Shown here piece by piece: positions 1-12,007 of a stretch of DNA of 48,319 bases. Below the pieces are notes generated by a model that was not told the origin of the DNA, ran no database searches, and worked only from the letters and a program-made list of their open reading frames with translations. This DNA comes from Jimgerdemannia flammicorona. Its lineage: Eukaryota; Mucoromycota; Endogonomycetes; Endogonales; Endogonaceae. The translations under genes were made by a program, and so were the position numbers. The number at the start of each line of letters is the position of its first letter. Position 1 is the first letter of the stretch. The stretch lies in contig RBNI01000049.1 in NCBI GenBank assembly GCA_003990745.1, positions 1 through 48,319 on the forward strand, given 5' to 3'.

Positions 1-310
1 TTTTCTGGAAGTTCTGGATATTCTGGAAGACCGTTTTCTTATGGTCAAGATCAATTTCATATGGAGTACATCCTCTATGCTTATTGATTTCAAGATTGGG
101 TTGACCTCTCAACCAAAGTCCTTTTTTGGACTAGTTCTGGATGTTCAGGATTTTCCGTATTTCAGGAAGTTCAAGAAACTAAGACCAGCTTAGTTGAATT
201 GGCGTATCGCTGCAGACAATACCCAATTAGGAAATTTCGTGATGGGGTTAGGAGTAGGACCTAACGGAGAGCGGATTTACTTAAGAGTGGTTTGTGGGTT
301 ATCAAATAGA

Positions 311-316
311 TTTATT
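311..316 (-). promoter_or_regulatory. AATAAA polyadenylation signal of LTR1-A
   Basis: TTTATT on the plus strand reads AATAAA on the element's strand. It lies about 125 nt downstream of the TATAAATA box at 440-447 and is kept at the same place in copies B, C and D. It would place the R/U5 boundary near position 290. Confidence 0.55.
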
Positions 317-439
317 CTCTATTCATGATATTGCTATACTAGGAGTAGTTATGTGGGGGGATATTGGGGAAGTGCTCAGAAGTTGTGTTCGGATTGTTCA
401 GGTGTTCAAGTCTGAGATTCTGAGGTCTGGGGGAGGGGG

Positions 440-447
440 TATTTATA
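440..447 (-). promoter_or_regulatory. TATAAATA box, probable genomic promoter of LTR1-A
   Basis: TATTTATA on the plus strand reads TATAAATA on the minus strand and is followed by a C-rich stretch. LTR2 has the same TATAAATACCCC context. The box is preserved in copies B and D and slightly altered in C. If it drives the genomic RNA, the long ORF at 636-1790 lies wholly in U3. Confidence 0.5.
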
Positions 448-635
448 CTAGTGAGGGGCTATCTGGACTATGCTAGATGTGGATGTAGCACTAAGTGCCT
501 TGCTGAGTCAGAATGCAGTCACATAGTACAATGGTGATCTGATATGTCAAGAGATCGTCTGACTGCTGAGTCAGTTCACAGTCACGTCGTACAAGGCTAA
601 TTTAACTATACTATGACTGCTAAGCTATTTATGGT

Positions 636-1790
636 TTAGACACTGTCTGGATGGTCTTCAATAACATCACCATCAATTGCTTCATCTCTGATAAAGTAGT
701 CATCTAGGAAAAGTGGTTCGCGGATTACTTCTCCTTGTTCACTGAGGTAATAATACATTGGAACTTCATCTCTATCCCACAGGATAGCATCATCTGTCTC
801 ATATGCTGGATAAGGTGTTGGGGGGCAAAGAAGTGGTGCATCATCTTTGTTTTCATCAGATTCGCTGTCTGCATACCTTCTGTAGGTTACAGCACTATGA
901 GTCGCGGGATTGTAGTATGCTGGCGGTTGTGGTTCATGTTGCTCGTACTCGGGTGGTGGAGTGGTTGGTTCGATCTCGAGGGTTGTCTGAAGGTACAGGT
1001 TGTGTTCTCTGGTTTCTTCATTGTAGTTGAAGTAATCAGGGGTGAATGCAGGTTGGTATTCGTGCCAGTGGTCATTGTCCCAATAAGTCTTGTATGTGGT
1101 TATAAACTGTTGTAAGTTCATCAGCAAGGTTGGCGGTGTGATCAGGGTTGGCAGGGATCCTTGGCTGGAGGTCATGTCAGTATCAGAAGGATCATTGTCT
1201 TCTGCTTCGTCTTTGTCGAAGTTGATTATATCGTAGATGTCCTTCATGGTATATCCAACTTGGAGCATTTGCAGGATGTGGTCATCGGGGTGTAGGAAGG
1301 TTCTGTCTGTGGTTTCAACATACTCGAGATACTTGTGGTTGAGTTCTTGTATCATGTCATCAATTTGGCCGTAGGACAGAGTAGCAACCATTTTGCTGGT
1401 AGTAACTCGGAGGCAGGGAATAAAGGTGCTGTACTCGTAGAAGAGTTCTTGGTGTTTGCGGGCAATGAGCTTCTGGTGTTGAGACATCTGGGTAATGTCT
1501 GTATCATAGTGGTGTTCAACCATGTCTTCCAGGAGGCAGCCGATCTGGTAGTAGCTTGAGATTTGTCCGATCCGGTGGGCCTCGTTAAGCATGTTCAGGG
1601 CATTCCATCAGGCTTCCACGAAATAGAGGGGTGCTTGGCTGTAGATATTCATGAGGGGCAGAGGGGGTGTGGCTCGGTTGACAATGGCATTCCAAATGTT
1701 AGCACGGATATGGTTGTAGATCTCGGTGGTCATGTTTGTGTGTTTGGAAGTTGTGGTTATTATTTGTTTTGGTTCTCTGTTTCGACACAT
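636..1790 (-). pseudogene. LTR1-encoded ORF (LEO family), copy A
   Basis: Sense-oriented ORF inside the LTR, about 384 codons, broken once by TGA at 1608-1610. Downstream of that stop 318 codons remain open. Copies B and D have CAA at this codon, and both CAA and TGA derive from CGA by one CpG transition. I know no named domain here. The N-terminal half is mixed alpha-helical-looking with the motif YQIGCLL (near codon 85) and IARKHQELF (near codon 110), both shared with the LTR2 ORF and the post-integrase ORF of element 4. The C-terminal half is acidic and rich in Pro, Tyr, Asp and Glu. There is no signal peptide or obvious membrane segment. The ATG at 1790 is only about 12 nt after a TATATA motif, so translation may start at the ATG near 1733. 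Function unknown. Confidence 0.7.
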
Positions 1791-1802
1791 CTCGAGGCTG
1801 AG

Positions 1803-1808
1803 TATATA
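1803..1808 (-). promoter_or_regulatory. TATATA motif upstream of the LTR1 ORF
   Basis: TATATA on the minus strand just upstream of the first ATG of the LTR ORF. Equivalent AT motifs occur at the same place in copies B (about 10391-10402) and C. It could be a separate promoter for the LTR ORF, distinct from the TATAAATA at 440-447. It is short and in AT-rich sequence, so this is tentative. Confidence 0.35.
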
Positions 1809-1994
1809 TGCATTTGTTCTGGATTGGTAAGATCCCGTTTGTGTGAATCTTGTATTCTGTGACTTGGTATTGACTCAGCTTTGTGCGCTGTGACTTCTGT
1901 TTGACTCAGCTTCGTGATCTTGCAGGTGATTTCCAGATTTGTTTAGAGATCGCGTGTGATTTCTGTAGTTTGGAGGTTGTTTGCTTACATTACA

Positions 1995-2009
1995 ACTCTC
2001 TGCTTCTTA
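1995..2009 (-). other. Polypurine tract of element 1
   Basis: The minus strand reads AAGAAGCAGAGAGTTG just upstream of the 3' LTR start. The second family-1 element has the cleaner form AAGAAGAAGAGAGT directly before TGTAAG (14090-14104). This is the expected plus-strand priming site and fixes the LTR boundary and strand. Confidence 0.65.
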
Positions 2010-2189
2010 GCTTTCAACATTCTCATTGAGGTCTTCTATTTTGGTCTAGTGTTATTATACTATTTAGATGGTCAAGAGTTTGGTAATATCTATTTTTTCT
2101 CAGAAAGTGGCATTCTTATAGTACAGTTGCCTAACACATTAGATTTATATATTAAAGGATCATGTGTTTGATGCTGTATACCAGAAGTG

Positions 2190-5100
2190 ATTCTGACATT
2201 ATTTACTACTGGAGAATTTCCTCTAAAGAATCTTCTTAAATATCTATGCCTCATTTCTCACCAGTAGTATAGAGAGAATAGACTGGTTTTTAGTTTTGTT
2301 ATTTTTTCTAGAGAATCAGTATTCTTTTATATTGACTTACTGAGTTCTTAATTTTGATCATGATAATTATAAGGGTACTTAATGTTTGAGAGGAATAGTA
2401 TATAGTATAGAACTAGTAAGTGCTGGAGTATTCAGTTTCAGTTGTTTAAAGAATCATATTCTTGAACTAGGTCAGTAGCATTCTAGAGGTTGGTCTTGAG
2501 TTCCCATGTTATATCATGGATTGGATAACCTTTTCATTTGACAAGATATTCTGGATAATTCTTGTGATTACATTTATTGAGAATTTGTTCAACTTTGTAT
2601 TCTTCTTGGTCATTAATAATAATAAGTATAGATGATTTTATAGTTCAGTTCAGGAATAGCTTGTCATTATTTTCATTATATCACTTAAGACATTAAACAT
2701 TGAAGACTGGGTGAATCTTAATAGTATCTGATAGTACTAATTTATAGGAGGTTAGAGAGACTTATGTAATAACTTTGAATGGTCTAATAAATTTGCTGTT
2801 TAGCTTCATAGATAGTCTGTACTTGAGGTTATCAACTTGGTATCCTCAGATATCTAGTAGAACTTTTTCTCTGATATCAAAAGTTTCTTCTCAGTGGTGC
2901 TGATTGATATACTATGACTGTTGTTCTTGAGCTTGAGATAAATTCTCAATTGTGATTTAACTTAAGTTACACATTTGGAGTAGGAATTCTTCAATAGCTT
3001 CAATAGTAGAGAGTTCATCAGTAGTTCTGATAAGTGTCAGAGAGGTGTTCAGGTTCTATTCTATATTGATAAAGAACAGGGTTATTCTAAGAGAGACTTG
3101 CTTGCTATTGTTGTAGGCAAACTCAACTATAGTAAGATATTCATGTCAATCATCTTGTCTATAAGAAACATAGTTTCTTAGCATTTGTTCTAAAGTTCAA
3201 TTCATTCTTTTAGTTTGGCCATTAGTTTCAGGATAAAAGACTATAGATAGTATAAGTTTTGTTCCAAGGTATACATATAGGGCTTTCCAAAAGTAGCTGA
3301 TAAACTTCAGATCTCAATTACTAACAATGATCTTTAGAAGACCATAATAGTAGAAGATATTGTCAAACAAGAGTGTGGCTATATCTGGTATAGTTGCAGT
3401 GATAGTAGTTGATACAAAATGGGTTTGTTTACTGAGATAGTCTATGAAGACAATAATTACATCTTTTCCATTCTTGGTTTAGAGTAGTTATACAATGAAG
3501 TCTATAGAGATTTATTTCCAATTAGTAGATAGTACTGAAATAGGATGGAGTAGGCTAGGTTTTGCTAGTGTTGAGGACTTGTTATGTTGGCAGGTATCAC
3601 AGGAAGTAATATAGGTCTTTAGCTAATCAGCTATATAGGGCCAATAGAAGTTTTGAGAAATAACTTTATAGCATTTGTTAAATCCTAAATATCTGACTAT
3701 AGGGACATTATGACATTCAAATAGAATAGTTCTTTGGAGATCTCAATTGTTAGGAATATATAATCTATTATTATAGTAGATAACATTGTCTTTCAGTTGG
3801 TATTGATAATACTAGATATGCTTATTAGTATTGTCACTGCTCAGGATTTCTTAGAGTACTTAAGCTTCTTTATCATTAATATATACTATGATAATTTATT
3901 CTATAATAGAGTTGGTGACCAAGGTGAGAGTTTGGATAACTTCTTTGATTGGTGGTCTAGAGATTACATCAGTAACAATATTCTCTTTACCAGAGTAATA
4001 CTGGATTTCATAGTCAAAATTAGTGAGGACTTTCATCCATCTGGCTTACTTTAGAGAAAGAGTGGCCTGGGTCTTAATGTTAACTAATAATTTGTAGTCA
4101 GTCAATATGGTGAAGTATACTTCTTCTAGATATGGTCACTATTTAATCAGAGTATCTATAATGGCTAGTATTTCCTTTTTATGAGTTATATAGTTAATTT
4201 TGACATCATTGAACTTGTGAGAATAATAGGCCACAGGGTGTCCTTCTTGTATGAGTACTGCTCCAAGGGCTAGATCAGAGGCATCAATAGTAACTTCATA
4301 TAAGAGGGCAGGGTTTGCTGCTTGAAGTACTAGAGTGGTTATCAAGGTATCTTTCAATGTTTGAAAGGCTGTATCTTGTTTAGATCTCCAATTTACAAGA
4401 TTGTTAAAGTCTTTTTCTTACTTTACAGTCCAGGGCTGTTCTTCTTTCTTACTATACTTAGTTATTTAGATAAGAGTAGTAGCAATCTTGACAAAGTTTG
4501 CAACAAATTACTGATAATAGTTTGCTAGTCCTAAAAATAACTGAAGGTCCTTCAGCTTCTTGGGTCTGGGCTATTTCTTAATTGTAGAGATTTTTCTGGA
4601 GTCCACTTTGATTCCATTGAGTATAATAATATATCTAAGGAATTGAATTTTTTTCAGGAGAAATTCACATTTGCTGAGTTTCACAAAGAGTCAGTTTTCT
4701 CAGAGTTTCAGTAGTACTAGTTCAAGATATTCAAGATATTCCTCTAGGGTTTTGCTAAAGACTAGGATATCATCAATATAGATAATAATAAATTTGTCCA
4801 GATATAGATACAGGTGCAGGATGGTATTCATCAGTGTCTGGAAGGTTGCAGGAGTATTAGTTAAGCTAAAAAGCATAACCAAGAACTCAAAATGTCTATA
4901 GTAAGTTTGAAAGATAGTCTTATAGATATCTTCTTCTTTTATGATAATTTGCTAATAATTATTTTATAGGTCAAAAGAGCTCATAAATTGTGGGTTGGTA
5001 AGCCTATCAAATATTTTATTGATTCTGAATAGTGGGCAGCAGTTCTTGATTATTTGCTCATTGAGATCACAGTAGTTTATATATATTTATTGGTCTTCTT

Positions 5101-5990
5101 CTTTCTTGACAATAAAGAGGACTAGTGCACTATAGGGTAATACACTGAGTCTAATGAATTCTTATTCTAGAAGTTCATCAATCTCTTTTTTGAGTATATC
5201 AATTTCTCTAGGAGATATGTGGTAGATTGACTTGAAGGTAGGCTTGGCATCTGGGATAGTCTTGATGGCATAGTCTACTGCTTATTTAGGTGGTAGGTCT
5301 TTTAGCAGTTTTTTTGAGAATATGTCTCAGAATTTCTGGAGTAGTGGTCTGATACAGCTGTCAACTTTGGAAAAGTCTTCTTTGAGGTTTTCAGGTTCTT
5401 CTTTGAATGGACAGATAGAGATAGCAAAGAGAGAGCATTTCTTGACCAATTTCTTAAGTTGTAGCTTATTAATGTAAGTGATCTTTGGTCTAGGGTCACT
5501 AGAACTGAGTGGGTCTTTTTCACCTTATAGTTTGAAGTTGTGACATTCTTTCTTGATGGTCAGAGAATGATTTACCCAATTGATCATAGGGTTTTCTTGT
5601 TTTAACCATGGGGTTCCAAGGATGATTTTATTATCAGGAAGTGATATGATCTGAAATATAATATGTACTTAGTAGTTACCAATTCAGAAGGGTAGGTTGT
5701 AGACTTTCTTGCTAATAATATATAAGGTTCTATCAGCTGTGGTAACTGCTTGAGTCTGTTGTACTGAAGAGGTCAGGACCTTGAGTCTGTTGGCTGTTTC
5801 TTCATTGATGAAGTTGCCTGAGGTACTACTGTTTATCATTATCTTGACAGATACTCTATTGATAAAAGCTTAAAGTATAAGCAGTTTGTCTGATCCAATG
5901 GTGGTAATTTCAATTGTAGGAGCTTTTCTTTTGTTGGTTCTTCTTTGGGCCAGTTCATTGATATAAGAGAAGCAATCATCAATTATTCAG
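2190..5990 (-). pseudogene. Family-1 pol: protease, RT, RNase H, integrase, chromodomain
   Basis: Read on the minus strand with many stops. The protease is near 5890-5560, its active site decayed to INSSTSGNFI. The RT is near 5290-4640: the catalytic YIDD is intact at 4769-4780 and FSLTNTPATFQ lies just upstream. RNase H lies near 4360-4139, with TIDASDLALGAVL. Integrase runs from about 3770 to 2990. Its zinc finger has lost one His (H to Y), the second catalytic Asp reads Asn in VSN*D (near 3320), and the catalytic Glu reads Lys in NGQTKRMN (near 3225). All three are single G/C-to-A/T transitions. A chromodomain follows. Order and motifs identify a Ty3/gypsy chromovirus. The integrase is catalytically dead. 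Confidence 0.85.
2461..2600 (-). other. Chromodomain coding segment of element 1
   Basis: The minus-strand translation begins YKVEQILNKC, continues with YPEYLVK, a stop at the expected Trp, then KGYPIHDITWE and a helix ending LVQEYDSL. This is the chromodomain pattern (VE-IL, YLVKWKGY, TWE) at the integrase C-terminus. Such domains in chromoviruses read histone marks and guide integration to heterochromatin, which fits this nested landscape. A homologous segment occurs in element 2 near 14535-14678. Confidence 0.75.
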
Positions 5991-6479
5991 AAAGAGTATA
6001 TTTCAATACTATAGGGATATCAGCCACTTAGTATAAATCCATTTTCAATTTTCTTATAAAATTGTTCTTTCTTATATAGTGGGCTGGGCTGGAGCCTTGT
6101 TTAATGAGTCAAATCCTTTTTATTCTCTTATAGTAGGCAGTAGTTCTGGGACTTCCTTGACTATTATAGTTGATTAAATTTTCTCAAATAGAATCTGGGT
6201 AATATAGAAACTAATAAGGATCTTGAATAGTATCCAGCTATAGTTTCAGATGAGAATAATGATTTTGTCTATATAATCTTCATCAATGACTCCTCTTTCT
6301 ACTGAGAGTCCTTTCAATGCTAGGCTGCTGTGATAGTATATTATTCCAATATATCCTTCAGAGATTTGAATGCTGATTCCTATATAGACTTACTTGACTT
6401 CTCAGTTAGAAACTATAGCTTCTTTAGCTATATATAGGTCATATCTAGCTACTTTTTGACTTTCTTTGGTTGGGGCCTT

Positions 6480-8380
6480 AGCAGTTTGCCTTAACTTGAC
6501 AAAGTCTAGTGTTTTGGTGATCAGATTATTGAGATGGTGCATGGTAGTAACAGTTGCTCATATTGCTGTTCAGAGTTTTTGATTAGAGCAGACACTGGTC
6601 ATGTATTCTGTCTTTTAGCAATAGAAGTATGCTCCACTTCTTTGAAGTTTATTTCTTTCTCCTTCAGTGAGTTTCTTGAAGGTACTTGGCTGAGTGAGTT
6701 CAGAATTTCTGAGTGTCCAAGAGGTAGAGGTAGAGGGAGCTCAGAATGCTTCATACTTGGATTCTTCTTTCTTGGTCTAAGTTTTTTCCTTATTATTGAA
6801 CTGTCTTTGAGGCAGAATTGGTCCAGCTGTTAGGATTTGCTTGACCATAGTCTTGATTCTTATCAGGTACTATTGTTAGTGATCACAACTATATGGACAT
6901 CCTTGTTTTCAAATTTTTCTTATAAGCCATTCAGGTAGTATATCAAATAAATAGTCTGCTCTTATACCATTTTGTACTTTATCATTGGCAATATATCCTA
7001 GGCCAATAGTGTTCAGAAGTGACTTGAGTTTTGTATAGAAGGTTTTGAATTCCTCCTTGCTATATATATCAAATTTGAGGTTATAGAGTTTAACTTGAGA
7101 TTCAGTAATCATAGTTTTACTATAATATTGAGTAATTATGAGTTGTTTGAGTCCAGGGGCTGCAGGATGATTTCTATATCCTGGGGCATTATTTGCTGCA
7201 TTTTGAGTAATAACTATAGGTCAGGTGTCCTATATAAGGGATTTTTCAGAAAGAGTTTGCCACCATTCTTCAGCAAGTCCTTGGAAGAATGTAACAACTC
7301 AATAGACATAAGCTATAGTAGTAGCAAAGAGTTGTTCCAGAGTGTGGTCTTGATTGTTTATTAGAAGGCAGTCAGCAGCTTACTCATTGGTCTATTAATT
7401 GACTTCAAAATTAGTATCAACTATACTAATGAAGCTTTGAACTTCCTGTGTAGTACCATTGAAGATAGATAGGCTCAGATTTTTTGTTGGTCAGGTTTGT
7501 TCAGCTAAGACAGTAATGGTTGCTACCATTATGACTATCTGGGCTATGAGGTCTAGAATCTATTAGTTTGCCATATTGTTTACTGAAGGCAGTTAAACTA
7601 CTGATAGTAGAGTTACTGATATGACTTGAGGTACTGGTGCAGAGTATGATGGTGTTCTTTGAGTCTGTATAAGTTGCTGGAGTAACTATTGTAGATCTGG
7701 AGTAAGAGCTTGATAGATAGCTGTCTGTTGCTGTGTAGATATATTTTGTCCTAAGAGGGGTATGTCTCTTTCAGTAATATATCTAGAATTGAATTTACTG
7801 AGATACTTCTTCTTTTCTTCAGTTTGGTCCCTGTGTAATTGGGTCTATTCAGCATTAAAGCAGATAGTATCAGTTGTATATCAGATTTCAGATAGACTTA
7901 ATTTGAGAGTTTGATCTGGTTCAGTATTAGTTTCAGGTTCAGGTAGGGCTATAGCTAGGTCTGCTTCTGGTTTAGGTCAGATTATTGATAGAGAGTTTCT
8001 CTGACTTCTTCTTTAAGAATATAGTGGGTCTTATAATTCTGGAAGTGATAGTATAAGATAGTCTTGGTCCTGGTATGGTGAAAGTTAGTAGAGTTGAGCC
8101 ACTTGACTATGGAGGCTTGGGTTTTATAAGGAACTAAGATTAGAAAGATAGCTACTGGTTGTCCTAGGTCACTCAGATTTGTAGAGCTAACAAAACTCTT
8201 ATTGAGAAGAGTAAAGAAGACTTCTATAAGATCTTCTTCATCTTGACTTACAGGGTATAGAGTAAGGAGTTCAGTGATAGGGTTTTATCTATCTGTTGAT
8301 TTAATTGGAGTACTTCTTTTTGTAGATGAAGTCTGTCTCACTTGTTGCAGATGTAGAGGTTAAATTGTCCATATGTCAGA
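6480..8380 (-). pseudogene. Family-1 gag remnant
   Basis: Minus-strand gag of element 1, split by many stops; limits are approximate. The longest open piece is 6909-7112 (67 codons), with a capsid-like segment (FKTFYTKLKSLLNTIGLGY) preceded by a tract containing GLAEEWWQTL. The nucleocapsid knuckle lies near 6591-6635 and reads YFYCQKTEYMTSVC. The expected CCHC has lost its first Cys (to Tyr) and its His (to Tyr), both explained by G-to-A or C-to-T changes. Upstream (7990-8380) is an extra N-terminal stretch that I cannot assign. The first plausible ATG is near 8377, after a leader of about 150 nt. Confidence 0.6.
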
Positions 8381-8532
8381 TTCAATTCTCTCCAGATTGT
8401 CAGATATTTCAGAATAAATTCCAGTTCAGAGATTGGGCTTCATACTAACTTATAGGAATTCTCATAGAAGTTTATAATAGGGTAATGAAGCATCTTGAAG
8501 CAGAATTGGATTGTAAACTGCTACTACTAAGT

Positions 8533-10583
8533 TGTAAGAGAGTTACTTATTAAGATAACTATTACATAGTTCTGGAAGAGTTTTCTGGAAGTTCTGGATA
8601 ATCTGGAAGACTGTTTCTTTAGGTCAAGATCAATTTCATATAGAGTATATCCTCTATGCTTATTAATTTTAAGATTGGATTAATGTCTCAACCAAAGTTC
8701 TTTTTTGGACTAGTTCTGAATGTTCAGGATTTTCTATATTTTAGAAAATTCAAGAAACTAAGACCAGCTTAGTTGAATTGATATATCACTGCAGACAATA
8801 CTTAATTAGGAAATTTCATAATATGGTTAGGAGTGAGATCTAATGGGGTGCAGATTTACTTAAGAGTGATTTGTGGGTTATTAAATAGGTTTATTCACTA
8901 TTTATGATATTACTATACTAGGAGTAGTTATATAAAGGGATATTATAGAAAAGTGTTCAGGAGTTGTATTCAGATTGTTCTTATCTGTTTAAGTCTGAGA
9001 TTCTGAGGTCTGAGAGAGGGGGTATTTATACTAATAGAAGGTTATCTGGACTATACTAAATATAGATATAGTACTTAGTGCCTTGCTGAGTCAGAATGCA
9101 ATTATATAGTATAAGTGTGAACTAATATATCAAGAGATTATCTGACTGCTGAGTCAATTCACAGTCACATTATATAAGACTAATCTAACTATACTAATAA
9201 CTACTAGGCTCTCTATAGATTTAGATACTATCTGGGTAGTCTTCAATGATATTACTATTGATGATATCATCTCTGATAAAGTAGTCATCTAGGAAGAGTG
9301 GTTCTCAGATTACTTCTCCCTATTCACTCAGATAATAATATATTGAATCTTCATCACCATCTCACAAGATAGCATCATCTATCTCATATACTAGATAAGG
9401 AGTTAGTGGGTGAAAGATAGGTATATCATCTTTGCTTTCATCAGATTCACTGTCTGCATACCTTCTGTAGGTTATAACAATATGTATTGCTGGGTTGTAG
9501 TAAGCTGATAGTTATTCTTCATATCATACATATTTAGATAGTAGAGTTGTTGATTTAATCTTGAGAGTTGTCTGGAGATACAAGTTATATTCTCCAGTCT
9601 CTTTATTATAGTTGAAGTAGTTGGGGATAAATGCAGGTTGGTAATTGTACCAGTGGTCATTATCCCAATAGGTCTTGTAAGTGGTTATGAACTATTATAA
9701 GTTCATTAGTAAGATTAGCAGAGTGATCAGAGCTAGCAGAGATTCTTGGCTGAAGGTTATATCAGTATTAGAGAGATCATTATCTTCTACTTCATTGTTA
9801 TTAAACTGGATTATACCATAGACATCTTTTATAGCATATCTAACTTAGAGCATTTGCAGGATGTGGTTATCAGAATGCAGGAAGGTTTCATCTGTAATTT
9901 GGATGTACTAAATATACTTATAGTTGAGTTCTTATACTATATCATCAATTTGGCCATAGGACAGAGTAGCAACCATTTCAGCAGTAGTAACTCAGAGGCA
10001 GAGAATAAAGGTGCTATACTCATAAAAGAGTTCTCAGTATTTATAGATAATGAGTTTCTGGTGTTAGGACATCTGAGTAATGTCTGTATTATAGTAGTAT
10101 TCAATCATATCTTCTAGGAGGCAGCTGATCTAATAGTAGCTTGAGATTTGTCCAATTCAGTAGGCCTTGCTAAGTATGTTCAGAGCATTCCATTGGACTT
10201 CTATGAAGTAGAGAGGTACCAGGCTATGGATATTCATGAGGGACAGGGGAGATGTAGCTTAGTTGACAATAGTATTCTAAATATCAGTATAGATACAGTT
10301 ATAGATCTTAGTAGTTATGGTTGTATATATTGTTCAAGAGTTGTGGTTGTTTATTTTATTTGTTGTGGTTCTCTGTTTTGATGTATCTGAGTATTGGGTA
10401 TATATATATTTAGTCTTAATTGGTAAGATTTCATTTGTGTAAATCTTGTATCTATGACTTCAAGTTGACTTAGCTTTATACTCTATAACTTAAGTTTGAC
10501 TCAGCTTCATAATCTTATATATAATTTCTGGTTTGTTCAGAGGTGATGTGTGATTTCAATAGCTTGGAGGTTGTGCACTTATA
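8533..10583 (-). repeat. LTR1 copy B (5' LTR of element 1)
   Basis: 2051 bp. It starts TGTAAGAG at 8533 and ends CTTATA at 10578-10583, a decayed CTTACA. It aligns with copy A throughout. Differences are overwhelmingly C-to-T or G-to-A, including loss of nearly every CpG that A keeps. The minus-strand sequence next to it (8532 leftward, ACTTAGTAGTAGCAG) is where the primer-binding site must lie; it resembles a decayed ACTTGG-type site such as that of element 4. TATAAATA (near 9021-9030) and AATAAA (near 8890) are retained. Its right flank is the LINE fragment. Confidence 0.85.
9231..10386 (-). pseudogene. LTR1-encoded ORF (LEO), copy B, heavily decayed
   Basis: Same ORF as at 636-1790, identified by colinear alignment. 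The equivalent of the first ATG is mutated to ATA (CAT to TAT on the plus strand), and stops occur throughout. The codon that is TGA in copies A and C is CAA here. The tail still encodes the acidic LFLDDYFIRDDI-like ending before its TAA at 9231-9233. Not expressible as a protein. Confidence 0.6.
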
Positions 10584-12007
10584 CTCACACTCCCCCAGCT
10601 AATGCTCAGAAGTCTGTACTACTCCACCCTCTTGCCTAACATTAAAGCACTCCTCACACTCCAAGGTACTTCCTTCTATCAAATGTCCCAACCTATAATT
10701 TAGCATCACATTGTGCCACAAAAGTCTACACCATACTATCTAAAACTTGGAAGGAAGCCACCTCATCTTACCACCTGCTTGCTTTAAGACCAAATATCAT
10801 TTCAGTCCCACTTCTTGTCAATTCCTACCCCCTGCTAGATCTTAGACTACAAATCTCTCTCATACTTCCACAGATATTCCAAGCTATCCTCTAAATGAAA
10901 TTTATCCACCAGTATACTTTCTAACAGCAGACAATCCCACCTCTACATTTGGGGTCCCCATTCTTTCTCCCTCTTATCACCCTACTACCTGAGTCCAATT
11001 TGATGAGCACCATCAACCACTCCTCACCAGAATTCTCTATAGTATATCTTCTGGCTTCTCTCCAGTACCACTAAAGAGAGCAGATCACCAATCATACCCT
11101 GGAGAGAAAAAAGAATCTCCCACACCCTCTGCATAAGGAGCACCCACTCTTGACCCCTCAGTTCACTAGCTCACTTCAACCACCATATCCTCAAGCAGTA
11201 TAGATACTTAGTAAAGTCTACCAGGCCCAGCCCTCCTCTGTCTACCAGTAATTTCAATACCTCTCAGCCAATCTGACTCCATCACCCTACTCATATCCAT
11301 AACCTGGCCATCTTTAATAGCCTCTTGACTATCTATACCAGAAAGTCAAGTAATATCCCAAATACTATAGCTTAGGTAGCCAATATATATTCAACACCAT
11401 TACTCTTTCTGCCAGAGAGATATATTGGCCACTCTATCTCAAGAGAGCCTCTCTCCACTCAAATAGCTACTACTCTCACTATCTCTGAGACAGTAGGGAA
11501 CCATATACTGAGAAGTAGATCCTCAGGTATCAGACTGCTTCCTCTGCTGGGGCTACTGTTTCAATCACATCTCCTACTATCTCTCTACCTAAGACCAGAG
11601 TCTTGTACTTATACCAGTTGAGCTTAGCATCTAAGTACCTCTCATACTATTTTACTACATTTTTCAGCACTACCACATCCTCCACAGAGTCCAGTCTAAC
11701 CATTATATTATTAGCAAAGGCCCCACCTTCCAGTTTACTCCCAGAATGTTCAATCTCCTCACCCTGTGTCATATTCTATTCAATAGTAGCTCCAGAGAGA
11801 GAGTATAAAGAATTGATGATAGTTGGTCTCTTTGCAGCACTCCTCTGCCTAGGGGAAATGATGCCCCCCTATACTCATTTACTATAATAGCTGTCTAACT
11901 CCCCTCCAACAGACTGATCAGTAATCTCTTAAACTCTGGGGGGACTCTCATTTACTTTATTACCCCCTCCAGCCATACCTGCCTGACTCTGTTATAAGTC
12001 TTCTCCT
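10584..12007 (-). mobile_element. LINE (Tad-like non-LTR) ORF2 fragment: reverse transcriptase
   Basis: The minus-strand translation, with stops, shows a non-LTR RT. GGIISPRQRS (near 11850) corresponds to the conserved G-x-x-x-SP motif. FANNIMVRLDSVEDVVVL (near 11700) is the FADD catalytic motif with both Asp changed to Asn by G-to-A. KLNWYKYKTLVLG follows. The plus strand is strongly pyrimidine-rich, and the sense strand is G-rich as in the better-kept LINE at 45516. The endonuclease half and the 3' tail are absent. Both borders are LTR1 ends (B on the right side of element 1, C of element 2), so two family-1 elements appear to have inserted in one LINE. Confidence 0.7.

Larger units (their letters stand above)
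1..1989 (-). repeat. LTR1 copy A (3' LTR of element 1)
   Basis: First of five LTR1 copies (A to E) in the window. By comparison with the others the first 40-odd bases are missing at the left edge. The right end is CTTACA at 1984-1989, the inverted complement of TGTAAG at the other end of copies B and D. It is followed by a pyrimidine-rich stretch that is the polypurine tract on the minus strand. At about 2.05 kb it is unusually long for a Ty3/gypsy LTR, and most of the length is an ORF (636-1790). Copy A keeps many CpG sites, so it is less decayed than B and C. Confidence 0.85.
1..10583 (-). mobile_element. Family-1 Ty3/gypsy chromovirus, near full length (element 1)
   Basis: Minus-strand LTR retrotransposon of about 10.6 kb. 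Its 3' LTR is copy A (1-1989, running off the left edge), its internal region is 1990-8532 and its 5' LTR is copy B (8533-10583). On the minus strand the internal order is gag with a decayed zinc knuckle, protease, reverse transcriptase, RNase H, integrase and a C-terminal chromodomain, which defines a chromovirus. No dUTPase is visible between protease and RT. All frames are riddled with TAG/TAA/TGA at former Gln, Arg and Trp codons and the region is almost free of CpG, so it is a dead copy. Its 5' flank is a LINE fragment, so it probably inserted in that LINE. The target duplication cannot be checked because the left flank lies outside the window. Confidence 0.85.

Noticed and set aside
735..1115. 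126-codon plus-strand ORF (and its copy at 44555-44935)
   Set aside because: Antisense shadow of the LTR1 ORF. The sense frame is longer, is conserved in all copies and follows the element's strand.
636..1790. LTR ORF as a superantigen or Nef relative
   Set aside because: The resemblance is only positional (an ORF in U3). I see no sequence similarity, so no function is assigned.
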